Shown: positions 17,242 to 26,145 of the stretch, in pieces | Position numbering within the stretch: the first letter of the stretch is position 1 | Layout: every line of letters begins with the position of its first letter | Assembly (NCBI GenBank): GCA_963786445.1 | Contig: CAWAZU010000001.1 | Location: 1-64,000 of the forward strand | DNA: 64,000 nucleotides | Reading direction: 5' to 3' | DNA from: JAFKFJ01 sp963786445 | GTDB taxonomy: Bacteria; Pseudomonadota; Alphaproteobacteria; Acetobacterales; Acetobacteraceae | Notes under the pieces: generated by a model | Database searches by the model: none | What the model was told of the DNA's origin: nothing | What the model saw: the letters and a program-made list of their open reading frames with translations, nothing else | Made by a program: the position numbers and the translations under genes

Positions 17242-18381
17242 GCGTGCTGGAACGCCGCCTGATCCGCGAGACGTCGTTCGGGCTGACGGCCAAAGTCTGG
17301 CAGATCAACTGGTTTTTTGTCGCTGCTGCTGTGCGCGCTGGCCGCGGTCGGCTATGTCGCGCTCTATTCGGCCGGCGGCGGGGCGGAGCCGTATGCGGCG
17401 CGGCACGTGCTGCGCTTCGCCTTCGGCCTGACGCTGATGCTCAGCATCGCGCTGGTCGATATCCGCTTCATCGCGCGGCTCGCGTGGCCCGCCTATGCGC
17501 TCGGGCTGGCGCTGCTGCTGCTGGTGGCGACGATGGGGCATGTCGGCAAGGGCGCGCAGCGCTGGATCGAGATCGGCGGCATGCAGTGGCAGCCGAGCGA
17601 GTTCATGAAGCTGGCGCTGGTGCTGGCGCTGGCGTCCTGGTTCCATCGCGCGTCGTGGGAGCGGGTCGGCAATTTTTTCTTCCTCATCCCGCCGGCGGTC
17701 GCGGTGCTGGTGCCGGTGGCGCTGATCCTCAAGGAGCCGAATCTCGGCACCGCCGTCATCATCGCCGTGGTCGGCGCCAGCGTTTTTCTCGGCGCCGGCC
17801 TGCGCTGGTGGAAGGTCGCGCTGCTGGTCGCGTCGGTCGGCGCGGCGGCGCCGATCGCCTACGGCCATCTGCACGACTACCAGCGCGCCCGCATCACCAC
17901 CTTCCTCAACCCCGAGAGCGACCCGCTCGGCGCCGGCTACAACATCATCCAGTCGAAGATCGCGCTCGGTTCCGGCGGCATGTGGGGCAAGGGGTTCATG
18001 CAAGGCACGCAAAACCACCTGGATTTCCTGCCCGAGAAGCAGACCGACTTCGTGTTCACCATCATCGCCGAGGAGTTCGGGCTGGTCGGCAGCCTCGCGG
18101 TGCTGGGCCTGCTGGCGCTGATCGTGTTCACCGCCATGGCGATGGCGCTGCGCTGCCGCAACCAGTACGGACGGCTGGTCTCGCTCGGCATCGCGGTGAA
18201 TTTCTTCATGTATGTCTTCGTCAACGTCGCCATGGTGATGGGCGCGATCCCGGTCGGCGGCGTGCCGCTGCCGCTGGTCTCGCATGGCGGCTCGGCGATG
18301 ATCATGGTGATGATCGGGTTCGGCGTGCTGATGTCGGCGCACGTCCATCGCGACGTGGAGTTCGCCACCGAGGGCGGCTGA
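17238..18381 (+). CDS. rodA: RodA peptidoglycan polymerase (frameshift at a T-run)
   Basis: The SEDS-family glycosyltransferase of the elongasome. The first residues (SVLERRLIRETSFGLTAKVWQINW) are in one frame and the rest (LLLCALAAVGYVALYSAGGG to the end) in the next; the break coincides with six T at 17313-17318. Removing one base gives 380 residues, the normal length. SEDS motifs seen are RWIEIGGMQWQPSEFMK, NFMGKGFxxGTQ-like GMWGKGFMQGTQNHLDFLPEKQTDF, and GVPLPLVSHGGS. GTG 17238 overlaps the mrdA stop. Because rodA is required for rod growth, the break is most likely a sequencing error. Confidence 0.9.
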
Positions 18382-18390
18382 CCGGCGTGG

Positions 18391-19863
18391 TCAGCTCCGC
18401 AGCTCCATCGGCCGCGGCGGCGCGGCCTGCGGCTGCGGCGCGGCGCGGGCGGCGCGCGGCAGCGTCAGGCGGAAACTGGTGCCGGAAGGGCCGGTCGCCA
18501 GCAGGCTCGCCTCGCCGCCATGCGCATGCACGAGGTCGCGCACGATCGCCAGGCCGAGGCCGGTGCTGCCGGGCCGCCCGCCGGTGACGAACGGGCGGAA
18601 CAGCGCCGCCTGCACCGCCTCCGGCAGGCCGGGGCCGTCGTCGCTGACCACCAACGCGACCATGTTGCCCGCCTCCTCGGCCGTCACGCGCACGTGGCGG
18701 GCCTGCGCCTCGCCGGCATTGCGCAGCAGGTTGGCGAGCACGCGCACGACGCTGCCGCGCTCGGCGTCGATCTCCAGCCTCTCGGGCACCGCATTCTCGA
18801 TCGTCAGGTCGGGGCAGGCGACACGCGCCTGCTCGCCGGCCTCGGCGAGCGCCGGACGCAGCGCCATCGGATCGCGCTGCGGTGCCACGGGGATTTCGCG
18901 CGCGAACTCGACGGTGCGGCGCACCAGCTCGGTCGCGCGCTCGACCGCGCGCACCAGCGTGTCACCGGCGCGCTTGATCGGCGGCTCCTGGCTCATCTGC
19001 AGCCGCTCGGCGGTCAGCAGCGCCGGCGAGAGGATGCCGCGCAGATCGTGGCTGATCTTGGCCACCGCCGTGCCGAGGGCGGCGAGCCGGGCGTTGCGCC
19101 AGAGCGCCGCGCGCAGCTCGCGCTGCATGGCGGCGAGTTCGCGTCCCGCGACGGCGATCTCGTCGGTCCCGTCCGCCGGGGCATCGAACGCCGCCGCCCG
19201 CTCCGGGTCGGCGCGGAACGCGGCGATGCTGTCGGTCAGCCGGCGCAGCGGGCGGACCAGCAGCAGGTTCAGCGCGCCGTACAGCAGCAGCCCGGCCGCG
19301 GCGGCGACGGCGAGCGAGATGAAGCCGACGCGCAGCGCGAAGGCGGCCAGGGCACGGTCGAGCGCGCGGCGCTGCACCACCACGGTCACGGTTCCGCCAT
19401 CCGCCAGCAGGCTCGGCCCGCGCACGCCGAGCAGCACGTCGCCGCCGCGGAACAGGCCGCCGACGGCGCCGGCCAGGGCTACGGGCACGGTGTCGTCGGC
19501 GAGGTCGATCCGGGTGGCGGCCCCGGTGGCCGCGCCCGGCTGCGCCAGCCGGACCGTGCGCCCCGCCTCCTGCACCGTCACCGCTACGACGTCGGCCAGG
19601 TCGAGCAGGTCGGTGCGCACGCCGGTCTGCACCGTGCCGACGCTCGCCGACAGCGCCGCCAACTGGCCGGCGCGCAGGTGCCGTTCCAGCCACTCGCGGC
19701 GGGCACGCGCGAGCGAGGGCAGGAAGAACAGCGCCTCGGCGATCAGCACCGTGGCGACGGTGAGCCACACCAGGCGCCGCGAGAGCTGCCGCGGACGGCG
19801 CCGGCGCGGCGCAGTCGGCGTGACGTGGCGCGGGTTGGTAGCGTCGCTGTCGACGGTAAACAT
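18391..19863 (-). CDS. Membrane sensor histidine kinase
   Basis: A 490-residue orphan kinase. A membrane helix at ~30-50 and another at ~190-215 flank a periplasmic sensor region; then a HAMP-like linker (LVRPLRRLTDSIAAFR), the H box KISHDLRG with phospho-acceptor His, the N box LANLLRNAGEAQ, G1 SDDGPGLP and G2 GSTGLGLAIVRDLV. The Arg in HDLRG differs from the common HELRT but is found in HWE-unrelated HisKA variants. No response regulator is adjacent, so the partner and signal are unknown. It is convergent with rodA. Confidence 0.9.
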   Translation of the reverse strand: MFTVDSDATNPRHVTPTAPRRRRPRQLSRRLVWLTVATVLIAEALFFLPSLARARREWLERHLRAGQLAALSASVGTVQTGVRTDLLDLADVVAVTVQEAGRTVRLAQPGAATGAATRIDLADDTVPVALAGAVGGLFRGGDVLLGVRGPSLLADGGTVTVVVQRRALDRALAAFALRVGFISLAVAAAAGLLLYGALNLLLVRPLRRLTDSIAAFRADPERAAAFDAPADGTDEIAVAGRELAAMQRELRAALWRNARLAALGTAVAKISHDLRGILSPALLTAERLQMSQEPPIKRAGDTLVRAVERATELVRRTVEFAREIPVAPQRDPMALRPALAEAGEQARVACPDLTIENAVPERLEIDAERGSVVRVLANLLRNAGEAQARHVRVTAEEAGNMVALVVSDDGPGLPEAVQAALFRPFVTGGRPGSTGLGLAIVRDLVHAHGGEASLLATGPSGTSFRLTLPRAARAAPQPQAAPPRPMELRS

Positions 19864-19939
19864 TGTCGGCGCTTTTAGCAGTCGCGGGGCGGTGAGCGCA
19901 TCTTAATCATTTGATCGGAAAAGCCCGGTCCGGACGGCG

Positions 19940-19969
19940 TTGACGGCGCCGGGATGCCGCCCCTATAAG
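19940..19969 (+). promoter_or_regulatory. Sigma-70 promoter of rpmH operon
   Basis: TTGACG (19940-19945), an 18-bp spacer and TATAAG (19964-19969) make a strong vegetative promoter ~83 bp before rpmH. No dnaA is nearby, so the classical oriC arrangement is absent here. Confidence 0.7.
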
Positions 19970-20051
19970 CCGCCGCCTGCAGCGAGGCGGCGGCGGCGGA
20001 CCCGCGTGCGCCGGGTCGCCGAGCGCAATTCCATCCGAGCGGAGAGATGAC

Positions 20052-20186
20052 GTGAAGCGCACCTACCAACCGTCGAAGCTTGTCCGCAAGCGCCGGCACG
20101 GGTTTCGTGCCCGCATGGCGACCGTCGGCGGCCGCAAGGTGCTGGCGAACCGTCGTGCCAAGGGCCGCAAGCGCCTGTCCGCCTGA
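20052..20186 (+). CDS. rpmH: 50S ribosomal protein L34
   Basis: A 44-residue basic protein with the invariant KRTYQPSK start and HGFRARMATVGGRKVLANRRAKGRKRLSA ending cut by family rules into the usual Arg/Lys-rich helix. It starts with GTG at 20052 behind GGAGAGATGAC. It is followed closely by rnpA, the near-universal bacterial arrangement. Confidence 0.96.
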   Translation: MKRTYQPSKLVRKRRHGFRARMATVGGRKVLANRRAKGRKRLSA

Positions 20187-20210
20187 GCGGTCGCAGGGCC
20201 AGGGCGGGCG

Positions 20211-20555
20211 ATGCCGCCGGTGCCACAGCGCCTGAAGCGCCGCGCGGAGTTTTTGCGCGTGGCGGCTGCCGGACGGCGGGCGGCGCAGCCTGGCCTGGTG
20301 TTGCAGGCGCGCGTGCGCGGCGATGACGGTCCGGCGCGGCTGGGGTTCACGGTGACCAAGAAGGTCGGTAACGCGATCGTGCGCAACCGCACGCGGCGAC
20401 GGCTCAAGGAAGCGGCAAGGCTGCTGCTGCGCGAGCAGGCGCCGCGCGGGGTCGATCTGGTGCTGATCGGACGCGAGGCGACGCGCCGCCGCCGGTTCAC
20501 CGCGCTGATCGACGATTTGCGGCAGGCGCTGGCGCGCCTCGGGGTGGCGCCGTGA
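20211..20555 (+). CDS. rnpA: Ribonuclease P protein component
   Basis: A 114-residue basic protein that helps RNase P RNA mature tRNA 5' ends. The RNR motif reads VGNAIVRNRTRRRLKEAAR, preceded by RLGFTVTKKVG, and the N-terminus has RLKRRAEFLRV. It lies 24 bp after rpmH, and its stop overlaps yidD (GTGA). Confidence 0.94.
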   Translation: MPPVPQRLKRRAEFLRVAAAGRRAAQPGLVLQARVRGDDGPARLGFTVTKKVGNAIVRNRTRRRLKEAARLLLREQAPRGVDLVLIGREATRRRRFTALIDDLRQALARLGVAP

Positions 20556-20806
20556 CCCCGGCCGCCGCCGTGCTTGCCGGCGCCGTGCGGGCATACCAGT
20601 TCACGATCAGCCCGCTGCTCGGGCCGGCCTGCCGGTTCGAGCCGAGCTGCAGCTGCTACGCCATCGACGCGCTCAGGACGCATGGCGCGGCACGTGGCAG
20701 CCTGCTCGCGGCACGGCGCGTGCTCCGCTGCAACCCCTGGACCCAGGGTGGCTACGACCCGGTCCCCCCACAGGCACAGGGCCGGCACCGCCGGACGGCA
20801 CGCTAG
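20552..20806 (+). CDS. yidD: Membrane protein insertion efficiency factor
   Basis: An 84-residue amphipathic protein with the YidD core YQFTISPLLGPACRFEPSCSCYAIDAL and RRVLRCNPWTQGGYDPVP, including the conserved Cys residues. It assists YidC-dependent insertion at the inner membrane. It starts with GTG overlapping the rnpA stop and ends immediately before the yidC ATG. Confidence 0.93.
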   Translation: MTPAAAVLAGAVRAYQFTISPLLGPACRFEPSCSCYAIDALRTHGAARGSLLAARRVLRCNPWTQGGYDPVPPQAQGRHRRTAR

Positions 20807-22573
20807 ATGGACCAGAAACGGCTGTTTATCGCGATCGCGCTTTCGGTGCTGATCCTGGTGGGATTCCAGGCGCTGCTGCCGCGCCCGCACCACGTCCTGC
20901 CGCCGATGCCGGCGCCGCAGACCGAGGCCGGCAGCGCGCCGGCAACCGCGCCGTCGCCGCCGTCCGAGACGATCGGCAAGACGGCGCAGGACAACGGCAA
21001 CACCCCGGCGGCATCGCCCGCCGCGGCGCCGCACATTGCGATCGACGCGCCCCGCCTCTCCGGCGGCATCAGCCTGATCGGCGCCCGCCTCGACGACGTG
21101 GTGCTCAACAATTACCACGAGACGATCGAAAAGACCTCGCCGCTGGTGCAGCTGCTGGAGGCGCAGGGCGGCCCCGAGCCGACCTACATGCAGTTCGGCT
21201 GGACGGCGGAGAAGGGTGTGCGCGTGCCCGACACCGCAACGCGCTGGACCGCCTCGGCCGACAAGCTGACGCCGCGGCAGCCGGTGACGCTGAGCTGGGA
21301 CAACGGCGCCGGCCTGACCTTCCAGCTCGCCTTCTCGGTCGATGACGAATACATGTTCCACGTCGCGCAGCGTGTGCAGAACAGCACCGCCGCGGCGGTG
21401 GCCGTGCATCCCTGGCAGCGGGTGAACCGCGACTACACGCCCACGACCGGCGGCTATTCGGTGCTGCACGAGGGGCTGGTCGGCTGGGTGGACGGCAGGC
21501 TGCGCGAGAACACCTATTCCGGGGCGAAAAGCGCCGGCGAGAAGCACGACGGCATCGCCTACCAGGGCACCGGCACCGGCGGCTGGGCCGGCTTCACCGA
21601 CAAATACTGGCTGGAGGCGGTGATCCCGAGCCAGAGCGAGGCGGCGACCACCACCTACCGCTATCTCGACGCGGGCAAGGGCGGCTATCAGGCCGACACG
21701 ATCAGCAGCCAGCCCGTGATCGTGCCGCCGCACGGCGAGGCGACGGCGATGGCGCGCGCCTTCGTGGGCGCGAAGGAAGTGCGGCTGCTGAACCGCTACC
21801 AGGACCAGGAGGGCGTCAGCCATTTCTCCTACGCGATCGACTGGGGCTGGTTCTGGTTCCTGACCAAGCCGATCTACTACGCGCTCGACTGGCTGTATGC
21901 GGCGCTGGGCAATTTCGGGCTGGCGATCATGGTGTTCACCATCATCGTCAAGGCGCTGTTCTTCCCGCTCGCCAACCGCTCCTACCGGTCGATGAGCAAG
22001 ATGAAGCTGCTAGGGCCGAAGATGCAGGCCCTCAAGGAGCAGTACAAGGGCGACCAATCCAAAGTGCAGCAGCAGATGATGGCGCTGTACAAGGCGGAGG
22101 GCGTCAACCCTGCGAGCGGCTGCCTGCCGATGGTGGTGCAGATCCCGGTTTTTTTCTCCCTCTACAAAGTCATCTTCATCAACATCGACATGCGGCATGC
22201 GCCGTTCTTCGGCTGGATCCATGACCTGTCGGCGATCGACCCGACCAACGTGTTCAACCTGTTCGGGCTGATCCCGTTCGATCCGACCACGATCTCGCCG
22301 TTCCTGCATCTGGGCGTCTGGCCGCTCGTCATGGGGCTGACGATGTGGGGCCAGCAGAAGCTGAACCCGCCGCCGCCGGACCCGACGCAGGCCAAGCTGT
22401 TCCAGCTCATGCCGATCATCTTCACCTTCATGCTGGCCCGCTTCCCGGCCGGGCTGGTGATCTACTGGACCTGGAACAACCTGCTCACCATCGGACAGCA
22501 ATGGCTGATCATGCGCCAGACGCGGCTGGAGCGTCCGGGCTTCTCGCGCACCTCGCGCTCGGCGCGCACCTGA
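20807..22573 (+). CDS. yidC: Membrane protein insertase YidC
   Basis: A 588-residue Gram-negative-type YidC: an N-terminal membrane helix (LFIAIALSVLILVGFQALL), a large periplasmic beta domain (residues ~40-330), and the conserved 60KD_IMP region with FPLANRSYRSMSKMK, NPASGCLPMVVQIPVFFSLYKV and the C-terminal NNLLTIGQQWLIM. It folds and inserts inner-membrane proteins alone or with SecYEG. It begins directly after yidD. Confidence 0.96.
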   Translation: MDQKRLFIAIALSVLILVGFQALLPRPHHVLPPMPAPQTEAGSAPATAPSPPSETIGKTAQDNGNTPAASPAAAPHIAIDAPRLSGGISLIGARLDDVVLNNYHETIEKTSPLVQLLEAQGGPEPTYMQFGWTAEKGVRVPDTATRWTASADKLTPRQPVTLSWDNGAGLTFQLAFSVDDEYMFHVAQRVQNSTAAAVAVHPWQRVNRDYTPTTGGYSVLHEGLVGWVDGRLRENTYSGAKSAGEKHDGIAYQGTGTGGWAGFTDKYWLEAVIPSQSEAATTTYRYLDAGKGGYQADTISSQPVIVPPHGEATAMARAFVGAKEVRLLNRYQDQEGVSHFSYAIDWGWFWFLTKPIYYALDWLYAALGNFGLAIMVFTIIVKALFFPLANRSYRSMSKMKLLGPKMQALKEQYKGDQSKVQQQMMALYKAEGVNPASGCLPMVVQIPVFFSLYKVIFINIDMRHAPFFGWIHDLSAIDPTNVFNLFGLIPFDPTTISPFLHLGVWPLVMGLTMWGQQKLNPPPPDPTQAKLFQLMPIIFTFMLARFPAGLVIYWTWNNLLTIGQQWLIMRQTRLERPGFSRTSRSART

Positions 22574-23208
22574 CGCCGGACGAGCGGGCGGCGTGGCTCG
22601 ATGCCGGCCGCCGCCTGTTCGCCGGCGAATGCCGGTTCGTGTTCGCCGCCCAGCGGATCGACCAGCTGCCGGCGCTGGCGGGGGCGGAGGTGGCGTTCGC
22701 CGGACGGTCGAATGTCGGCAAGTCCTCGCTGGTCAATGCGCTGACCGGGCGAGGCAACTTGGCGCGCACCTCCGGCCAGCCGGGGCGGACGCGGCAGCTC
22801 AATTTCTTCGATCTCGGCGGGCGCCTGACGCTGGTCGATATGCCGGGCTACGGCTACGCGCAGGCGGCGAAGGCGGTGAAGGCGGACTGGCAGGGGCTGA
22901 TGTTCGACTATCTGCGCGGCCGGCCGAGCCTGCGCCGCGTGCTGCTGCTGCTGGACGCGCGCATCGAGGTGAAGGACGCCGACCGCGCGGTGATGGACCT
23001 GCTCGACCGCGCCGCGGTGACGTATCAGCTGGTGCTGACCAAGGCGGATGCGGTGAAGCCGGCAGCGCTCGCCGCCAGGCAGGCGGAGCTGGCGGCGCTG
23101 GCGCGCCAGCATCCCGCGGCGCACCCGCAGGTCGCGGCCACCAGCGCGGACAGCGGCGCCGGGATCGCGGAATTGCGGGCGGCGGTGGCGGACCTCGCCG
23201 ATCCTTGA
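22501..23208 (+). CDS. engB: Ribosome biogenesis GTP-binding protein EngB/YihA
   Basis: A TRAFAC-class GTPase for 50S assembly. Motifs are G1 GRSNVGKSSLVNAL, G2 TSGQPGRTRQLNFF, G3 DMPGYGYA, G4 TKAD and G5 TSA. About 235 residues if started at ATG 22501, which overlaps the yidC end by 73 bp; no GTG or TTG lies between that ATG and the conserved region, so the long overlap is unresolved. The order yidC-engB-argB is typical of Acetobacteraceae and relatives. Confidence 0.92.
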   Translation: MADHAPDAAGASGLLAHLALGAHLTPDERAAWLDAGRRLFAGECRFVFAAQRIDQLPALAGAEVAFAGRSNVGKSSLVNALTGRGNLARTSGQPGRTRQLNFFDLGGRLTLVDMPGYGYAQAAKAVKADWQGLMFDYLRGRPSLRRVLLLLDARIEVKDADRAVMDLLDRAAVTYQLVLTKADAVKPAALAARQAELAALARQHPAAHPQVAATSADSGAGIAELRAAVADLADP

Positions 23209-23259
23209 CCGGCCCGGCGAGGCGCCGCACAAGGCGCGCGCCGCGCGAGGAGGAGCCGC

Positions 23260-24156
23260 ATGACCGACGCCCACGCCGAGACTGCCGAGCAGCAGGCGCG
23301 CACCCTCGCCCAGGCGCTGCCGTTCCTGCGCCGCTATGCCGGGGCGACGGTGGTGGTGAAATACGGCGGCCACGCGATGGGCGATGAGCGTCTGGCCGAG
23401 ATGTTCGGCGCCGACATCGCGCTGCTCAAGCAGGTCGGCGTGAACCCGGTGGTGGTGCATGGCGGCGGGCCGCAGATCAACGACATGCTGAAGCGGCTGG
23501 CGATCCAGTCCACCTTCGTCGACGGCCTGCGGGTGACCGACGCGGCGATGGTGGAAGTGGTGGAGATGGTGCTGGCCGGCACCGTCAACAAACAGGTGGC
23601 CGGGCTGATCAACCGGGCGGGGGCGCTGGCGGTCGGCATCTGCGGCAAGGACGGCGGGCTGATCCGCGCCCGCAAGCTGCGGCGCACGCTGCGCGACCCG
23701 GGCAGCAACATCGAGCGGGCGCTCGACCTCGGCTTCGTCGGCGAGCCGGAGCATGTCGATGTGCGGGTGATCCATGCGCTGACCGGGGCGGGACTGATCC
23801 CGGTGATCGCGCCGGTGGGCGTGGGGGCGGACGGCCAGACCTACAACATCAATGCCGACACGGTGGCGGGTGCGGTGGCCGGCGCGCTGGGGGCGACGCG
23901 GCTGCTGATGCTGACCGACGTGCCGGGGGTGCTGGGACGCGACGGGCGGCTGATCCCGGAGATGACGGTCGCCGGCGCGCAGGCCGCGATCGCCGAAGGC
24001 GCCATCACCGGCGGGATGATTCCCAAAGTGGAAAACTGCGTCGAGGCGGTGCGGCGCGGCGTGAAGGGCGCGGTGATCCTCGACGGGCGGCAGGCGCATG
24101 CCTGCCTGCTGGAACTGTTCATCGAGGGCGGGCTGGGGACGCTCATTGCGGCGTAG
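23260..24156 (+). CDS. argB: Acetylglutamate kinase
   Basis: A 298-residue amino acid kinase, step two of arginine synthesis, phosphorylating N-acetyl-L-glutamate. Signatures are VVKYGGHAMGD, HGGGPQINDMLKRL, the substrate segment NINADTVAGAVAGAL, LLMLTDVPGVL and GGMIPKVENCVEAV. The N-terminal ~25-residue helix is typical of hexameric, arginine-inhibited NAGKs. ATG 23260 follows GAGGAGGAGC. Confidence 0.95.
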   Translation: MTDAHAETAEQQARTLAQALPFLRRYAGATVVVKYGGHAMGDERLAEMFGADIALLKQVGVNPVVVHGGGPQINDMLKRLAIQSTFVDGLRVTDAAMVEVVEMVLAGTVNKQVAGLINRAGALAVGICGKDGGLIRARKLRRTLRDPGSNIERALDLGFVGEPEHVDVRVIHALTGAGLIPVIAPVGVGADGQTYNINADTVAGAVAGALGATRLLMLTDVPGVLGRDGRLIPEMTVAGAQAAIAEGAITGGMIPKVENCVEAVRRGVKGAVILDGRQAHACLLELFIEGGLGTLIAA

Positions 24157-24222
24157 CGCGCTCGACGCACCGCGCGGCGCGGGTTCCGCGGCGCGCCCAG
24201 CCCAGAAGTCGCCGCCGGCGCC

Positions 24223-26073
24223 TCAGGCCACCGCCGGCAGCTCCTCCACGGTCTGCATCTGCTGGCGCAGCAGCTCGCGGTATGGCCCGGTCCGGTGCGC
24301 CAGTTCCAGCGGCGCGCCGTCGTCGATCACGCGGCCGGCGTCCATCACCACGATGCGGTCGAAGTTGCGCAGCGTCGAGAGGCGGTGCGCGATCGCGATC
24401 ACCGTCCGCCCGCGCATCAGATTGTCCAGCGCCACCTGGATCGCCGCCTCGCTCTCGCTGTCGAGCGCGCTGGTCGCCTCGTCGAGCAGCAGGATCGGCG
24501 CGTCCTTGAGCAGCGCCCGCGCGATCGCCAGCCGCTGCCGCTGCCCGCCCGACAGCTTTATCCCGCGGTCGCCCACCAGCGTGTCGAAACCCTCCGGCAG
24601 CGCCTCGATGAAGTCGCGGCAGCGCGCCACGGTCGCCGCCGCCAGCACCTCCGCCGTGCTCGCCTCGGGACGGCCGTAGCGGATGTTCTCCAGCACCGTG
24701 CGGTGGAACATCGAGATGTCCTGCGGCACCACGGCGACGGTCTCGCGCAGGCTCTGCTGCGTGACCTGCGCGATGTCCTGCCCGTCGATCAGGATGCGCC
24801 CGCCCTGCACGTCATAGAAGCGCTGCAGCAGCGCCAGCACGGTGGATTTGCCGGCGCCCGACGCGCCGACCAGCCCGACGCGCTGGCCGGGTTCGATGGC
24901 CAGCGAGAGATCGCGCAGCACCGCGCCGCGGCCCGGATAGGCGAAGCGCACATGGTCGAACACGACGCGCCCGGCCAGCGGCACGAGCGGCCTCGCGTCC
25001 GCCCGGTCCGGCAGGTCGTGCGGCACCAGCAGGGCGGCGATCGCCTCCTCCAGCCGCGCCACCTGCTGCGTCAGCTCCACCAGCGCCACCGCCAGGTCGC
25101 GCGTGCCGTGCAGGATGGTGAAGCCGAGCGAGCAGATCAGCACCAGGTCGCCCGCCGAGGCCTGCCCGTGCTGCCACAGCGCCACCCCCCAGCCGAGCAG
25201 CAGCGCCGTCAGCACCGCGGTCAGCACCGCGTGGATCAGCCGCAGCCGCTCCAGATAGAACAGGCTGCGCCGCCGCGCCGCCATCTCCACGCCGACCGCT
25301 GCGGTGACGCGCCGGTGCTCGCGGAAGGTGGCGCCGAACGCGCGCACCACCGGCATGTTGCTGATGATATCGACCAGCTCGCCGTCCACGTCGGCGGCGC
25401 GGCCGGCATAGGCGCGGTGCAGCGGCGTGCCGCGCCGCGCGAGGCGGAAGATCAGCGCCGCGAGGCCGGCCGCCACCAGCACCAGGGCCGCCGCCATCAC
25501 CGGATTGACCGTCGCGATCAGCACGATCGCGAGGCATACCGCGAACGACGGCGGGATGACGTTCCAGGTCATCGCGCTCTCGGTCTGGTAGATCGCGTTC
25601 GCGGTGGCGGTGACCCGGCCGGCCAGCGCGCCGGGCAGGCGTTCGGCGAAATAGCTCGGCGAATGGCCGGCGAGATGGAGGAACAGGTCGCTGCGGACGT
25701 CGCCGGTGACCGCGACGAAGGCGCGCGCCGCCATCCAGCCGCCGATGCGCCAGGTCAGGTTGTCGGCCGCGATCAGCACGCACAGCACGGCGAATGCGAC
25801 CCACACCGCGTCGCCGGCGGCGGCCGGGCCGTGCGAGACCACGTCGATCACCCGTTTCAGCCCGTATTGCGTGGTGACGGCGAAGGCCACCGCCGCCAGC
25901 ACCGCGCCAAGCACGACGGCGTGCCCCGCGGCGTGGCGCCGCACGTAATGCAGCAAAAAGCCGAGCGGGCGATGGCGGTAGCGGAGCAGGGTCGTGGTCG
26001 CTTCGGCGTTCACGGGCGGACTCGCTTCCGGGGCGGCGCGACGCCACCCGACGGGCGCAGGATTGCGCTGCAT
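24223..26073 (-). CDS. ABC exporter, fused membrane and ATPase domains
   Basis: About 616 residues. Residues ~40-330 form a type IV six-helix membrane domain, followed by an ATPase domain with Walker A GASGAGKSTVLALLQ, Q loop PQDISMFH, signature LSGGQRQRLAIARALL, Walker B ILLLDEATSALD and switch IAHRL. It resembles half-exporters of the MsbA/lipid or multidrug type and should work as a homodimer. ATG 26073 is the likely start; GTG 26013 would still include the whole transmembrane domain. The frame to 27240 is shadow. It diverges from the first GT4 gene by 72 bp, which may suggest a glycan or glycolipid cargo. Confidence 0.9.
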   Translation of the reverse strand: MQRNPAPVGWRRAAPEASPPVNAEATTTLLRYRHRPLGFLLHYVRRHAAGHAVVLGAVLAAVAFAVTTQYGLKRVIDVVSHGPAAAGDAVWVAFAVLCVLIAADNLTWRIGGWMAARAFVAVTGDVRSDLFLHLAGHSPSYFAERLPGALAGRVTATANAIYQTESAMTWNVIPPSFAVCLAIVLIATVNPVMAAALVLVAAGLAALIFRLARRGTPLHRAYAGRAADVDGELVDIISNMPVVRAFGATFREHRRVTAAVGVEMAARRRSLFYLERLRLIHAVLTAVLTALLLGWGVALWQHGQASAGDLVLICSLGFTILHGTRDLAVALVELTQQVARLEEAIAALLVPHDLPDRADARPLVPLAGRVVFDHVRFAYPGRGAVLRDLSLAIEPGQRVGLVGASGAGKSTVLALLQRFYDVQGGRILIDGQDIAQVTQQSLRETVAVVPQDISMFHRTVLENIRYGRPEASTAEVLAAATVARCRDFIEALPEGFDTLVGDRGIKLSGGQRQRLAIARALLKDAPILLLDEATSALDSESEAAIQVALDNLMRGRTVIAIAHRLSTLRNFDRIVVMDAGRVIDDGAPLELAHRTGPYRELLRQQMQTVEELPAVA

Positions 26074-26145
26074 TAAGGCCCAATTTTGTCCGCCACCCGC
26101 CCCGCCGCCGCGCTTTCGCCACAACCGGCCCCTATTCCGCCGGCC

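Noticed and set aside
24157..24222. GC-rich near-palindrome after argB
   Set aside because: Stem has several mismatches and no T-run; not good enough to call a terminator.
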